A stretch of 64,000 nt of DNA, taken from positions 140,060,568 to 140,124,567 of the forward strand of contig ML681963.1 of the NCBI GenBank assembly GCA_007922195.1, in the 5' to 3' direction. The notes below the pieces were generated by a model. That model searched no databases and was not told the DNA's origin. It saw only the letters and a program-made list of their open reading frames with translations. Each line of letters begins with the position of its first letter. Within the stretch, counting starts at the first letter, position 1. Shown here piece by piece: positions 53,578 through 63,351 of the stretch. A program made the position numbers and the translations under genes. This stretch comes from Podocnemis expansa. Taxonomy: Eukaryota; Chordata; Testudines; Podocnemididae.

Positions 53578-54130
53578 TTCCAGTTCATGGCACTCCCCTT
53601 TGGACTCTCACTGGCCCCAAGTGTTTTCAAAAAGAGCATTGCGGCCCACTTGAGCAAACAAGGGGTACAAATATTCCCATACCTGGATGACTGGGTGATA
53701 AGGGGAAGGTCTAAGGACCAGGTCCGGCACAGTGTCAGCTGCCTGGAGACTGTGCAACAAGCTGGGTTTCCTCATAAACCTAGAAAAGTTAAAACTTACT
53801 CCAACAAGCAGAAGAGAGTTCATAGGGGCACATCTAGACTGTCTGAGCACAAGGGTCTTGCTACACCAGTCCAAGGTTCAGTCCATGTCTATCATCAGTT
53901 CAGAACTGCACCATGCTCCCACCACAACTGCAAGGTGGTGCCTTCAGTTACTAGGCCACATGGCTGCTTCCATCTACGTGATAAGGATGGCTCACCTCCG
54001 CATGAGGCCCCTACAGGTGTGGTTTGTGACGGTGTTCCATCCCCAATGCCATCCACTAAATCAGAGGTTCACCATCACAAGGAGGATGTTAGACATCTGG
54101 CGACATGGTGGGACCCAGACTTTGCGTGCA
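53578..54130 (+). pseudogene. DIRS-C reverse transcriptase, second part
   Basis: It resumes FQFMALPFGLSLAPSVFKK, then HLSKQGVQIFPYLDDWVIRG with both catalytic Asp of the YLDD box present. A QQAGFPHKPRKVKT-like stretch follows in the next frame (INLEKLKLTPTSRREFIGAH). A frameshift lies near 53760. The palm core is better kept than in copy A. Confidence 0.8.
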
Positions 54131-54139
54131 AGGGGACTC

Positions 54140-54480
54140 CCTTTGAAGCTCAAAGCCCCTCCCTTACCTTGATCACAGATGCATTGGACATCACGGGTGA
54201 TCTGTCCACCCAAGGGACATGGGCACAGGCAGACAGCCTTCTCACATGAACATGAAATAACTGAGGGTGATACACCTAGCCTATGGGGTTTTCTTGGACA
54301 AGATATAGGGGAAAACAGTGCAGGTCCTAATGGACAACACAGCAGCTATGTTTTACCTCAACCTCCGGGGGGAGCCCACTCACCTGCACTATGTGAGGAG
54401 GCATCTTCACTATGGGAACTGGGCCTGAAGTTTGACTTCTACCCTGTAGCTGCCCACCTCCTGGGCTGAGCAACTGTCAA
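54140..54480 (+). pseudogene. DIRS-C RNase H, degraded
   Basis: SLTLITDALDI keeps the first Asp, but the following residues are shortened compared with copy A. QVLMDNTAAMFYLNL-like text and LCEEASSLWELGLKFDFYPV with AAHLLG appear in other frames. Several stops are present, and the last Asp motif (ADSLSR in A) is not found. Confidence 0.65.
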
Positions 54481-55039
54481 GTGGACAAACTCAGAAGACA
54501 ATTCTGCCCCCAGCACAAGTGGTCCCTACACCTGAAAGTAATGACCCATCTCTTTAGGACATGGGGCACCCCCCCCACAAAGATCTCTTTGCAACACAAG
54601 CGAACCACAAATATGAACTATTCTGCTCACTCAGGGGTGGGGAGAAGGGTTCCTTATTAGACATCTTCCTGATAAGATAGGGGGCCCCCCACTACTCTAC
54701 ACGTTACCACCATCCCCCTGATACACAGAGTCCTGTTGACTGAGCTGTAACTAAAGAATGCTGCACCTGGGGCATGTTCCAATGAAACTGTGTCCCTTGC
54801 AATAGCTGGCACCTGGGTTGAGTGGCACGGACCACGCCCTTTAATGGAGCAGCTCAATGGAGCCACTCTGGTGTGCTTGGGGCAAAGCCCTGCTTGCCCT
54901 GCTCTAGTTATGGCTCTGTGTGTTGAAGATCAAGAGGGACCAGGCAAATATGATCCTGATAGCGCAGCTTGGCCTTGCCAGCCTTGGTTCAGCACCTTAC
55001 TTGACCTCTCAGTGATCCTACCCATAATGCTGCTGCTCA

Positions 55040-56005
55040 GAGAAGACTTACGCATGCAGGACTCCAGCCATCTGCAACATCTGGCCCTGGTGTCACTACA
55101 CCTAACAGTGTGGAGGTTGCATGGCTAAACTGAGACAAGCAAGTATGCTCAGAGAGAGTCCAGCAAGTCCTGACTGAGAGTAGGAAGACTTTCATGACAG
55201 CCACATACAGGGCCAAGTAGAAACAATTCTCCCTCTGGGCATGGGAAAGAGGGGTGCCCCCAGAGTACGCCCCAATCCAGGCCATATCGGACTGTCTCCT
55301 AGAACTAAAGGAGAGTGGCTTAACACTTCTCTCTCTCAGGGTGCACCTAGCAGTGATCTCAGTGCTACATAACACCTTTGAAGGGGTGATCCCTTTCTCT
55401 CACCCCACAACCACAAGGTTCTTCAAGGCTTTAGAGAGGATCTATCACCATATCTGAAGCCCAATCCCACAATGGAACCTAAACCTAGTACTTGAGGGGC
55501 TCACAAAACCTCCATACAAACCCCTAGCCTCATCCACTCTACTAGTTCTGTTGTAGAAAGTGGCCTTCTTGGTAGCTATCACTCCAGCCAGAACGGTTTC
55601 AGAGCTAAGAGCCCTTTCTGCAGAACCCCTATGCGGTGCTCTACTCCAACAAAGTACAACTCCAACCCCACCCAGCCCTCTTATCTAAGGCAGTGTCATC
55701 TTTCAGTATTAACCAAGATGTTTGCCTTCCAGTGTTCTTCCCAGACCAACAGGTTACAGAGGACCAGAGGAAAATGGCACACCTTCAACGTAAGAAGGGC
55801 TCTCACAACATACATCAAGCAAACCAGACCCTCTGACAAAAAGACCCAGCTTTTTGTAGCAGTTGCTGAGCATATGAAAGACCTGCCAGTAATGACCCAA
55901 TGGATCTCATCCTGGATAATGAACTAAATCAAGGACTGCTACCACAGAGCAAATACTCCCCTCCGAGGGAGAATCAAGGCACACTTAACTAGAGTGCAAG
56001 CATAC
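55040..56005 (+). pseudogene. DIRS-C tyrosine recombinase, first part
   Basis: Homology starts near 55040 and includes AISDCLLELKESGLTLLSL and VHLAVISVLHNTFEGVIPF. Box I reads ITPARTVSELRALSAEP (about 55580), where the Arg of ARRVSEL is Thr. Next come NQDVCLPVFFPDQQVTEDQR and FVAVAEHMKDLPVM. The H-x-x-R box reads AHLTRVQAYSM (about 55977-56010). It is then cut by the hAT MITE at 56014. Confidence 0.75.
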
Positions 56006-56013
56006 TCCATGGC

Positions 56014-56294
56014 TAGGGTGACCAGATACCAAAGCATGGAAGGGAGGACAGGGAAATATGAAAAGGAAGACATCGGAGGACACATGGAAAAAATGTAGTA
56101 ATAATCTTCTATTTTGAGGGGGCCCTGCAAAGCTTCCCTCTAAGAATAGGGTGTTCAGGGGTGTTCCAGCATACTTTACCTCTGTAAGTAAAAAGCCAGA
56201 AAAAATCATGCCTTTTTAAAATGCCTGCCAGATGGAGCACATGAAGGTAAAAAGGAGGACATGTCCTCCTTTTGCCTGACATCTGGTAACCCTA
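56014..56294. mobile_element. hAT MITE in DIRS-C recombinase, perfect 8-bp duplication
   Basis: It begins TAGGGTGACCAGATACC and ends ATCTGGTAACCCTA (inverted repeats). TCCATGGC lies on both sides (56006-56013 and 56295-56302). The recombinase reading SMAFL runs directly across when it is removed. Same family as 44936-45199. Confidence 0.88.
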
Positions 56295-56302
56295 TCCATG
56301 GC

Positions 56303-56440
56303 CTTCCTCACTCCGGGGCCTATCCAAGAGATATGCAGAGGGGCGACCTGGTTGTCAATGCATACTTTTGCATCCCATTATACAACTGTTCAGCAAACGA
56401 GGGACGACGCTGCTCTTGGCAGAGTCGCACCATCCTAAAT
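56303..56440 (+). pseudogene. DIRS-C tyrosine recombinase, C-terminal end
   Basis: It continues FLTPGPIQEICRGATWLSMH, then TFASHYTTVQQTRDDAALGR, so the Tyr-containing end is intact in frame. It stops close to the internal complementary region at 56462. Confidence 0.75.
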
Positions 56441-56461
56441 ACGGCTTTGAAGGCACCTATA

Positions 56462-56777
56462 TAGGAATGGATGTGAGCAATGCTCAAAGAAGAAGGGGGG
56501 GTTACTTACCTGTAAGCATACTTGTTTGAGAGGGGCTGCTCACATACATTCCTCATCCTCTCTCTGTCCCCGCTTTTTGAAGTTAGTGGAAAGAAGAGAC
56601 TGAGGAGGGGGCAGGGGCAGGGCCACGTATATGCCGTGCAGGTGCACAGATCAGAGGGGGCATTTGCTACTGACCTTAAGAGGGCAAGCAAGGAGCAAAA
56701 AGCATTGTGGCTTGCACACACCTACGTAGGATTGTATGTGAACAGCCCATCTTGAAAAAGAACGCTTACAGGAAAAT
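56462..56777 (+). repeat. DIRS-C complementary region and terminal unit
   Basis: GGAATGGATGTGAGCAATGC at 56466 is the complement of the gag-side end (46688). Then GGTTACTTACCTGTAAGC opens the terminal unit, which closes with GAACAGCCCATCTTG and AACGCTTACAGG near 56777. This is the same architecture as copies A and D. Confidence 0.7.
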
Positions 56778-57505
56778 AATCTTCTGGTATCCAACTTCCA
56801 CTTGAACCTCCAGATGGCTGCCTGAAAGGCCCAAACCCAAGTTTTTGAAAATGTTGCCTTTAACTTCTCTCTGCAGCAGTTTTCTCAGCTGCAGGCAGGA
56901 AAACCAGCTTCCTGGTTGAAAATAATCTGAGGAGGTGGGCTAATAGCCAGCTGTAGCAAAAGGTCTTTCCAAGGGAAGCAGTGGCTATCCTATTTATTGA
57001 TACATTTGAAATGGCACTGGACAAAACAATAAAGAATTATGGAACAATCCTACATTGGCCTCTAGTGGATGGCTTATTTGTTTTTTTCCATCTCCTATAT
57101 TCATCTACTTCTGTGACTGCAAACAAGGTGTGAAATTTACCCCTGAATGGAGGGCTACACATCACTTAAGTCCTTAAAATAAGCTGAAATAGGACTTGGG
57201 GGGGGGAGTGAATAGGTCTTGTTCTGGCTTGCTATATGGGAGTGAATTTCACCCCTTGAGAAAAATATGCCAGCTTCACTGGAGTTGTTTGAAATAGCAT
57301 ATAAAGAAGGTTCAGTTGCTGTGCTTTATTGCTTTAGCTCAGGATGCACGCTAAGGCCTGAAGAATGGCTGAGCTTTCGCCCTCATGAAAACTCTTTCAG
57401 CAGTCTGTAGTAATTATTCAATACCAACCTCTTTTATTACAATGTTACTACAGTAACATGGTGCTCTAGAATTTTGTATCTTTCCTGTGAGTGATGCTGC
57501 CTCTT
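56778..57505. other. Intergenic, nothing recognised
   Basis: Unique-looking DNA between DIRS-C and Harbinger H3. No gene or repeat was recognised. Confidence 0.4.
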
Positions 57506-57712
57506 GGAGTATGCCCACATGTAGCTTTTAAAGCAAAATAATGCTGGTTGTTTCGCTTAAAAAAAGTTTAGGTCCACACGGTGTTTCGCTGTTTTGAAAT
57601 GACAAGTTCTGTCATATCGAAACAATGAAACCTAGCACACAGCAATAAAACCTAGTGGGGAATTGAAATGGCCATTGAGTTGAAACAGTCATTTTGAAAC
57701 AACGCTGTTCGG

Positions 57713-58347
57713 ATGCATTGTTTCAAAATAATGGCTGTTTCAATTCCAGCATGGATTGCCCTGCCTCCTCCCAGGGTGCATGACACCAGCAAGAAGGAAG
57801 TGCCCAGCCCCATGGTGCAGCGTGCCTGGAGACTGCTCGAAGCATGGCAGAGCCACATGCTGCCACAGCAAAGGGGCAATGCCAGGCCCCCTGTGTTGTC
57901 AAGCGAGGAGGTCCTCTGCTTCCTCCAGATATGGGGGAAAGAGGACATCTGTGCCTGGTTCTGTGCCAGGCACGGAAACTGCAATACATATGCGGACATC
58001 GCAGAGGCACTGTCCGTAGGGGGGCATGACTGCAGCACAGAGCAGGTGCATTCAAAAGTGAAAGCCCTCCGGCAGAACTATGCCCAGGCCAGGGAGGCGA
58101 GGCAGCTCCAGTGGGCAGCTAGTACCACCAGCTGCCCCTTTTATAAGGAGCTCAATGCTTTCCTGAGGCAGAAGCCCAGCAGTCTCCCAGCCAGGACCAT
58201 GGATTCTGGCGAGCCCATGCTCATCCCCTGAGAGAGGGGCCCAGAGATGTCATTCGACATGGGTGATACTAGCTGGCCCAGTAATGCATCACCACCCGAA
58301 GCCCCACCTGTCAGTCCTGAGCTGTTCTTTGCCCAGGAGGAGGGGGG
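57713..58347 (+). pseudogene. H3 Myb/SANT-like protein, exon 1 first part
   Basis: The frame 57713-58231 holds MVQRAWRLLEAWQSHMLP, then VLSSEEVLCFLQIWGKED, ICAWFCARHGNCNTYADIAE, ALSVGGHDCSTEQVHSKVKA and LRQNYAQAREARQL: a complete Myb/SANT-like domain. FYKELNAFLRQKPSSLP then leads to a stop at 58229. The first in-frame Met before the domain is at about 57809. The remaining exon to 58347 is in another frame and is broken by the Gypsy insertion. It binds DNA in the Harbinger system by family inference. Confidence 0.75.
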
Positions 58348-58535
58348 TGTAGAGTCTTAAGGGAAATTATAATCCAATAAGGAGGACAGCATATTCAGAG
58401 CTGTATAAGAAGTCTTTATTGAAAGAGAACAGAGAGAGAGAGAGAGGAGACAGACAGGTTTTCCTAGCACCTAAACGACTCTCCCATTTATCACTATGAC
58501 AACCCCAATGACCTTAGGTAGTCCAAAACACCACA
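58348..58535 (-). repeat. Gypsy 3' LTR
   Basis: 188 bp, TGTAGAG at one edge and ACACCACA at the other (TG...CA). It differs from the 5' LTR by about 6 substitutions and one 2-bp indel in a GA run, roughly 3% by eye. AATAAAGACTT on the minus strand (about 58409-58420) is the likely polyA signal. Confidence 0.92.
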
Positions 58536-58550
58536 TATTCCTCCCCCTCT
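58536..58550 (-). promoter_or_regulatory. Gypsy polypurine tract
   Basis: AGAGGGGGAGGAATA on the minus strand lies directly next to the 3' LTR, where plus-strand DNA synthesis is primed. Confidence 0.75.
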
Positions 58551-58691
58551 AATGAAACCGCCCCCCCCAGAATAAAGCCCTCCCCCTCTCAGAGAGAATA
58601 AGAACTAAACTAGGAGATGAGAGTAGACTGCCCCATCTCCGGCGAACCCCCGGGGAATTATTCTGCCCCATGAAGAGGGCGTCACCACTAG

Positions 58692-59850
58692 CTAAAGATC
58701 CAGCCGATTAGGAGGCCTTCTGTCGCGAGGTGGATTATGGCGAACTTCTGGTGTGCTCACCCCACAAGGTGGTATTGGTGGTGGTGGGATCACAGGTACT
58801 GGGGAAGTAGCCGGAACCGGAGAGGATGCTGTGTCCGGTTGGTCCAGGAAGGCTGAAAGCGTTGAAGGGGTGCCTGGAGCAGGAGAGACAGAAATAGTAG
58901 TTTCATGCTCTGATGTTGTATCATCAGTAAGGGTGAAGTCAGATATGTCTGCCGGAGATGCATCTTCTGGGTGGATATGACGGAGAAGCAGCTGATCCAC
59001 ATGCCGTCACCAAACTAGGCCACTCGCTGTCTGGACAGAGTAGGAAACAGGTCCTGTCTGGGCAATGACTGTTGCTGGGACCCATTTAGCTCCTGAAGCA
59101 TAGTTTTGCACAAGAACTGGCTGTCCAATAATGAAGGTGTGGCCCTTTGTTCTTGGGGAATGTCTGCTGACCTGGTCCTGCTGTTGGCGTTGAACCGCTT
59201 GCCGTGTGTCTCGTGGTTTCGACAAATCAAAGCAAGAGCGCAACTCCCGTCCCATCATAAGAAAAGCTGAAGATGCCTTCGTTGTAGTCTGTGGAGTGTT
59301 TGTGTAGGACAACAAGAAGTTGTCCAGACGCTTATGAAGAGGTGAACGTCCCTTTGCAGATTTTAGAGCTTGCTTCATAGTCTGTACAAACCTTTCAGCA
59401 AGTCCATTGGTGGAAGGATGATACGGTGCTGACCTGATGTGATGTATTCCATTGGCCTTCATAAAAGTTTCAAAATCCCGAGAAATGAATTGTGGTCCAT
59501 TGTCCCTCACCAGCTGTTCTGGAAGACCATAACGACTAAAAAAGCCACTCAGGGTCTGAATAGTGGCTTCCGTAGTAGTGGACTGCATTACCGAGACTTC
59601 TGGCCATTTTGCATGGGCATCCACAGCAATTAAAAACATACATCCTTCAAATGGGCCAGTAAAATCAACATGGATACGTTGCCATGGCCTTTCGGGCCAA
59701 TCCCATGGGTGAAGAGGTGCCAACTGAGGTGAGTTCTGGATGCTCTGGCATGAGGTACAAGTTCTAGCTGTTTCTTCAATGGCCCTGTCTAAACCCAGCC
59801 ACCAGAAATAGCTCCGTGCAATTCTTTCATGCACAGTATGCCGCAGTGAC
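58692..59850 (-). pseudogene. Gypsy integrase
   Basis: The integrase joins the DNA copy to the host genome. The frame reads ARSYFWWLGLDRAIEETART and CTSCQSIQNSPQLAPLHPW (the CC of the zinc-binding HHCC). The catalytic core follows: WQRIHVDFTGPFEG (D), LVRDNGPQFISRDFE (D), NGLAERFVQTMKQ (E, 35 residues after the second D). The C-terminal region runs to LVW at 59007, where a TGA replaces the Arg of the R-HVDQLL motif. The tail continues to 58692 (HIHPEDASPADIS, Pro-rich). No chromodomain is seen. At its N-terminus the frame shifts relative to RNase H near 59830; codons before that in the long frame are out of frame. Confidence 0.9.
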
Positions 59851-61500
59851 TTGAATGGAGCTGTTCCAACAAACATGGTCTTAATGAAGGTGGGATAATG
59901 ACATGCATACCCCACAACAAACACCCAGATTGGGTCGATAACTCAGTCCTCCTAGACACATAGGGGCAGAGGTCAGGAGAGACCTGAGAATCAGGTAAGA
60001 ACGTTCCATGCATCACAAAATCCATAACTCGTGAGAGTACTGGGTCAACCCATGTTGCTTTCTTCACTTGAGAAGCCATGACGGGTGTGTTTTCCACCTG
60101 TTCAAAGTAAAAGATTCCTTCCTGGCCCAGATCCTGACTGTGTGCCGGTAAGGGTAGCCTTGAAAGGCCATCAGCATTGCAATGCAAAGAGGATTGCCTG
60201 TACTTGATTTCATATGTGTATCCAGAAAGTATCAATGCCCATCGTTGCATCCGACTAGCAGCCAAATGTGGGATGCCTGTGTGTGGCCCCAAAATTGATG
60301 TCAGGGGTCGATGGTCAGTGAGAAGTGTGAACTTCTTTCCCCACAGGTACTGGTGAAATTTCCGAATGCCAAAAACAATGCCCAGTGCTTCGCGTTCAAT
60401 TTGGGCATAGTTAGTTTCTGCCTTAGTCAAGGAGCGTGAAGCAAAAGCAATAGGCCTCTCTTCACCAGAAGGCATAATATGTGACAATACAGCCCCAACT
60501 CCATAAGGGGAGGCATCACAAGCCAACTGTAGGGGCAAGGATGGGTCAAAATGTGTCAGAGCCTTAGAGTTTACCAGTGAGCATTTAGCTTCATTAGATG
60601 CAACATCACAGGCTTCAGTCCAGTTCCAGGCCTTTTTCGGCCCCAGAAGCTCATGTAGGGGTTTCAGAAGCGTCGCTAATTGTGGAATAAACTTGCCATA
60701 ATAGTTTAATAAGCTTAAAAAAGAGCGAAGTTGGCTTACGTTCTGAGGTAGCGGAGCATCCACAATAGCCTTAACCTTGGCTGGAGACTTATGGAGACCA
60801 TCAGCATCAATTATATGTCCTAAATATTCAACTGAGGCCTGGAAAAACTTACATTTGTCTCTGTGAACATGTAGACCATGCTCTTCCAGTCTTTGCAGAG
60901 TAGCTTCCAAGTTCGTAAGGTGTTCCTCCTCATTTTTGCCCGTGACCAGGATGTCATCCAGATAGCACTGTACTCCTGATAAACCACTCAAAATCTGATC
61001 CATTGCTCATTGGAAGAAAGCTGGGGCTGAAGTAATGCCGAAAGGTCAATGACAGTATCTGTACAACCCCTTATGTGTTACGATTGTCAACAATTCTTGA
61101 GATTCTTCTTCAACATGCATCTGTAAGTACGCTTGACTCAAATCAATCTTGCTAAATTTTTGTCCTCCAGCCAAACCTGCAAAGATGTCCTCAATGCGGG
61201 GAAGAGGATATTGTTCTGCACATAACACTGAGTTGACAGTGACCTTGAAATCTCCACAAATCCGAATGGAGCCATCCTTCTTCACTATTGGGACAATGGG
61301 TGTTGCCCACTGGCTGTGAGTAACTGGCACCAAGACTCCCTCTTTGACTAACCGCTCCAAGTTTTCTTCCACCTTGGGTCTGATGGCAAATAGCACCATC
61401 CTGGCCTTCAAACATTTTGGTTGGCAATCAGGCTTTATATTTAATTTCACAGTGATTCCCTTCATACCGCCTAAGTCTTCACCGAAAACAGCAGCATGTT
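59851..61500 (-). pseudogene. Gypsy reverse transcriptase and RNase H
   Basis: RT begins FGEDLGGMKGITVKLNIKP and continues with VEENLERLVKEGVLVPVT, IVKKDGSIRICGDFKVTVNS, then motif A FSKIDLSQAYLQMHVEE (D present). A frameshift and lost codons lie at 61046-61003. The YLDD box follows in GVQCYLDDILVTG (about 60958). RNase H has LQLACDASPYGVGAVLSH (D), ETNYAQIEREALGIVFG (E), FTLLTDHRPLTSIL (D) and HCNADGLSRLP (D), all four present (about 60541-60149). A linker to integrase follows (LLEQLHSSHCGILCMKEL). The RT and RNase H catalytic residues are intact, but the frame is not. Confidence 0.92.
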
Positions 61501-61619
61501 TCGTTAGTACTGCTGCTAGATTCATTTCTTCTTTAGTCAATTGATGCACTTGTGACCAGTCGAGTTGGATTTTCCTGATCCAAGATCTTCCAGTCCGCCA
61601 AACCAATGGCCCATTTTTC

Positions 61620-62321
61620 TCAGGTCTGCCTCTTCTGTTTGGCTCACCCTTCCTTTGTTTGCAGGCACGTTCAATGTGCCCTCTCTTACCACATTGTCGA
61701 CACAGTAGTTCCTTAAACCGGCACTCAGATGCGAGGTGGTCCTGCTTCCCACACCGGTAACATTCTTGTCTCCCCGGTGCCCTGGGGGCAGGTTGTAGGG
61801 ATACTTTACGGACACTGACCCCTGATCTGTTGCATGTCTTGGTTGACGCATTCCATGGAGACTGCAATTTCCACAGCCTTCTGCAAGGTGAGTTGACCTT
61901 CAGTCAATAGGCGTTTTCATGTTGATTCACTGTGCAGGCCACACACCAGCCTGTCACGCAGCATTTCCTCTAACATGTTCTTGAAGTCACAGTGTGCTGC
62001 CAGCTTCCGCAGAGCTGCTACAAATTGTACAACTGATTCACGTTCCTCTTGGTTCCTTAGGTAGAACCTATACCTCTCTGCAATTACTAGTGGCTTTGGG
62101 GAAAAATGTGCTCCCAGAACTTCCACTAGGTCCCCGTAAGGTTTCTGCTCTGGCTTCTCTGGATAAAGCAAATCACATAGCAAATTATAAGTCTTAACTC
62201 CAATAACCGTTAGAAAAACCGGTACCTTCTTCTCATCAGTTATGTCGTTTGCTATTGCAAAATTTTGAAATTGGGCTGTATATGTCTGCCAGGAATCTGC
62301 CGAATGATCATATGCTTCCAA
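61620..62321 (-). pseudogene. Gypsy gag with two zinc knuckles
   Basis: The capsid-like part at 62321-61917 reads DSWQTYTAQFQNFAIAND, VPVFLTVIGVKTYNLLCDLL and LRNQEERESVVQFVAALRKL. It ends at SEST followed by TGA, where an Arg CGA codon is likely in the family. After a frameshift the nucleocapsid part has two knuckles, CYRCGKQDHLASEC (about 61760) and CRQCGKRGHIERAC (about 61700), of the C-x2-C-x4-H-x4-C type. Gag packages the element RNA. In the same open frame the text passes straight to pol without a protease D-T/S-G motif. Confidence 0.88.
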
Positions 62322-62552
62322 GGTTGTAGTAAAGTAAAGCCATGATGCCCTCTTGTGGTTATTGTTTGTCTCTTCTCTTAATAGCAGGCAGATCAGCTTT
62401 GAGAATAGACAGCTAGCCCTTAGGCAAACAGATCAGCTTTCACAGCTACAACCCAACCCCCATCCAAGCAGTAAAATAAAGTTTTGCTTCTTACATTGTA
62501 TTCTGGTTTTCCAAAGTTGTCAGGATTGTTGAGGATAGCCACTCCATCACAT

Positions 62553-62571
62553 ATCCCATCCTCTGTCGCCA
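62553..62571 (-). promoter_or_regulatory. Gypsy primer-binding site candidate
   Basis: Two bases inside the 5' LTR the minus strand reads TGGCGACAGAGGATGGGAT. TGG complements the CCA end of a tRNA. TGGCGAC plus the late TGGGAT fit an arginine-type tRNA only with an internal mismatch or indel, so the primer is not certain. Confidence 0.55.
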
Positions 62572-62573
62572 GA

Positions 62574-62763
62574 TGTAGAGTTTTAGGGGAAATTATAATC
62601 CAATAAGGAGGACAGCATATTCAGAGCTGTATAAGAAGTCTTTATTGAACGAGAACTGAGAGAGAGAGAGAGAGGAGACAGACAGGTTTTCCTAGCACCT
62701 AAACGACGCTCCCATTTATCACTATGACAACCCCAATGACCCTAGGTAGTCCAAAACACCACA
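62574..62763 (-). repeat. Gypsy 5' LTR
   Basis: 190 bp, with the same TG...CA ends as the 3' LTR. These are very short LTRs for a Gypsy element. Confidence 0.92.
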
Positions 62764-62872
62764 GGAGGTGCCACTCCCAAGGAGGAAGAGCACTAGGGAG
62801 AGACAGAGGAGGCACCACCCATATCCGAGCCAGAGGAAGGGACATCCAGGTGAACATCTGGAGCTCCTGTTA
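62764..62872 (+). pseudogene. H3 Myb-like gene, exon 1 second part
   Basis: The exon resumes after the Gypsy insertion (GGAGGTGCCACTCCCAAGG...GACAGAGGAGGCACC), resembling the acidic tail of H2 exon 1 (GAGACGGAGGAGGCAGCC, reversed). It ends at a GTAAGTGTTCC donor at 62873. Confidence 0.6.
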
Positions 62873-63351
62873 GTAAGTGTTCCTCCCCACTCCAGGCAAG
62901 CAGGGCTAAGCCTGCCAATGGCATGGGTACCGAAGAGGGCACAGCCCTGGGACAAGCAGGGCACAGGGCTGGGGGGGGGGCAGTGTGCAAAGGCCCTCCC
63001 ACAGGTGCAGGTAGCAGAAGAACATGTGGCACCAGGGTCCCAGGACCAAGTGGGGAGGGGGTTGCTCGTCAGGGGGTTGTCACTAAGCAGACTTGGCAGC
63101 ATCCAGGACAGAGAGCACACAGGCCACACTGCTGGCACGTAGCTGTGGGAGACTTCCTGGGCTACATCCTGCTGAGTACCTCTCACCACTGTGGGCAGCA
63201 TGAGGCCATGTGTGCCCTTGGTGCAGTGTCCCACAGGACACAGATCAGAAATCCTGCTGGCAGTCGGAGCTGAAGTGTTTGCTGACAACAGGCTGCACAC
63301 AGCCAAGGCCAGCAGGCAGAGGGGGGCTAACCTTTTCTCACTTCTCCCCAG
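62873..63351 (+). other. H3 Myb-like gene intron
   Basis: GTAAGTG donor, pyrimidine-rich TTTTCTCACTTCTCCCCAG acceptor; 479 bp. The position matches H1 and H2. The minus-strand 227-codon frame over it is a shadow. Confidence 0.65.

Larger units (their letters stand above)
46688..56777 (+). mobile_element. DIRS-type retroelement copy C, split by two insertions
   Basis: A plus-strand DIRS element of a related subfamily. In order: gag-side terminal repeat with TATA-like box (46688-46850), gag (47064-49500), RT (49560-49989 and 53578-54130), degraded RNase H (54140-54480), recombinase (about 55040-56005 and 56303-56440), internal complementary region (56462-56490) and recombinase-side terminal unit (56505-56777). 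Harbinger H2 lies inside RT and a hAT MITE inside the recombinase. Without them the element would be about 6.2 kb. Many stops and frameshifts mark it as old. Confidence 0.88.
58348..62763 (-). mobile_element. Ty3/Gypsy retrotransposon inserted in H3
   Basis: A minus-strand LTR element of 4.4 kb. In order: 5' LTR (62574-62763), primer site (62553-62571), gag with two zinc knuckles (62321-61620), RT-RNase H (61500-60149), integrase (59850-58692), polypurine tract (58536-58550) and 3' LTR (58348-58535). The protease core is missing. The flanking 5-mers are GGGGG and GGAGG, a possible imperfect target duplication. The pol type resembles the K02A2.6-like/Mag-like group of vertebrate Gypsy elements. 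It has several stops and frameshifts. Confidence 0.92.

Noticed and set aside
58434..58447. (GA)n run as a separate microsatellite
   Set aside because: It is part of the Gypsy LTR and is present in both LTRs with a 2-bp length difference.
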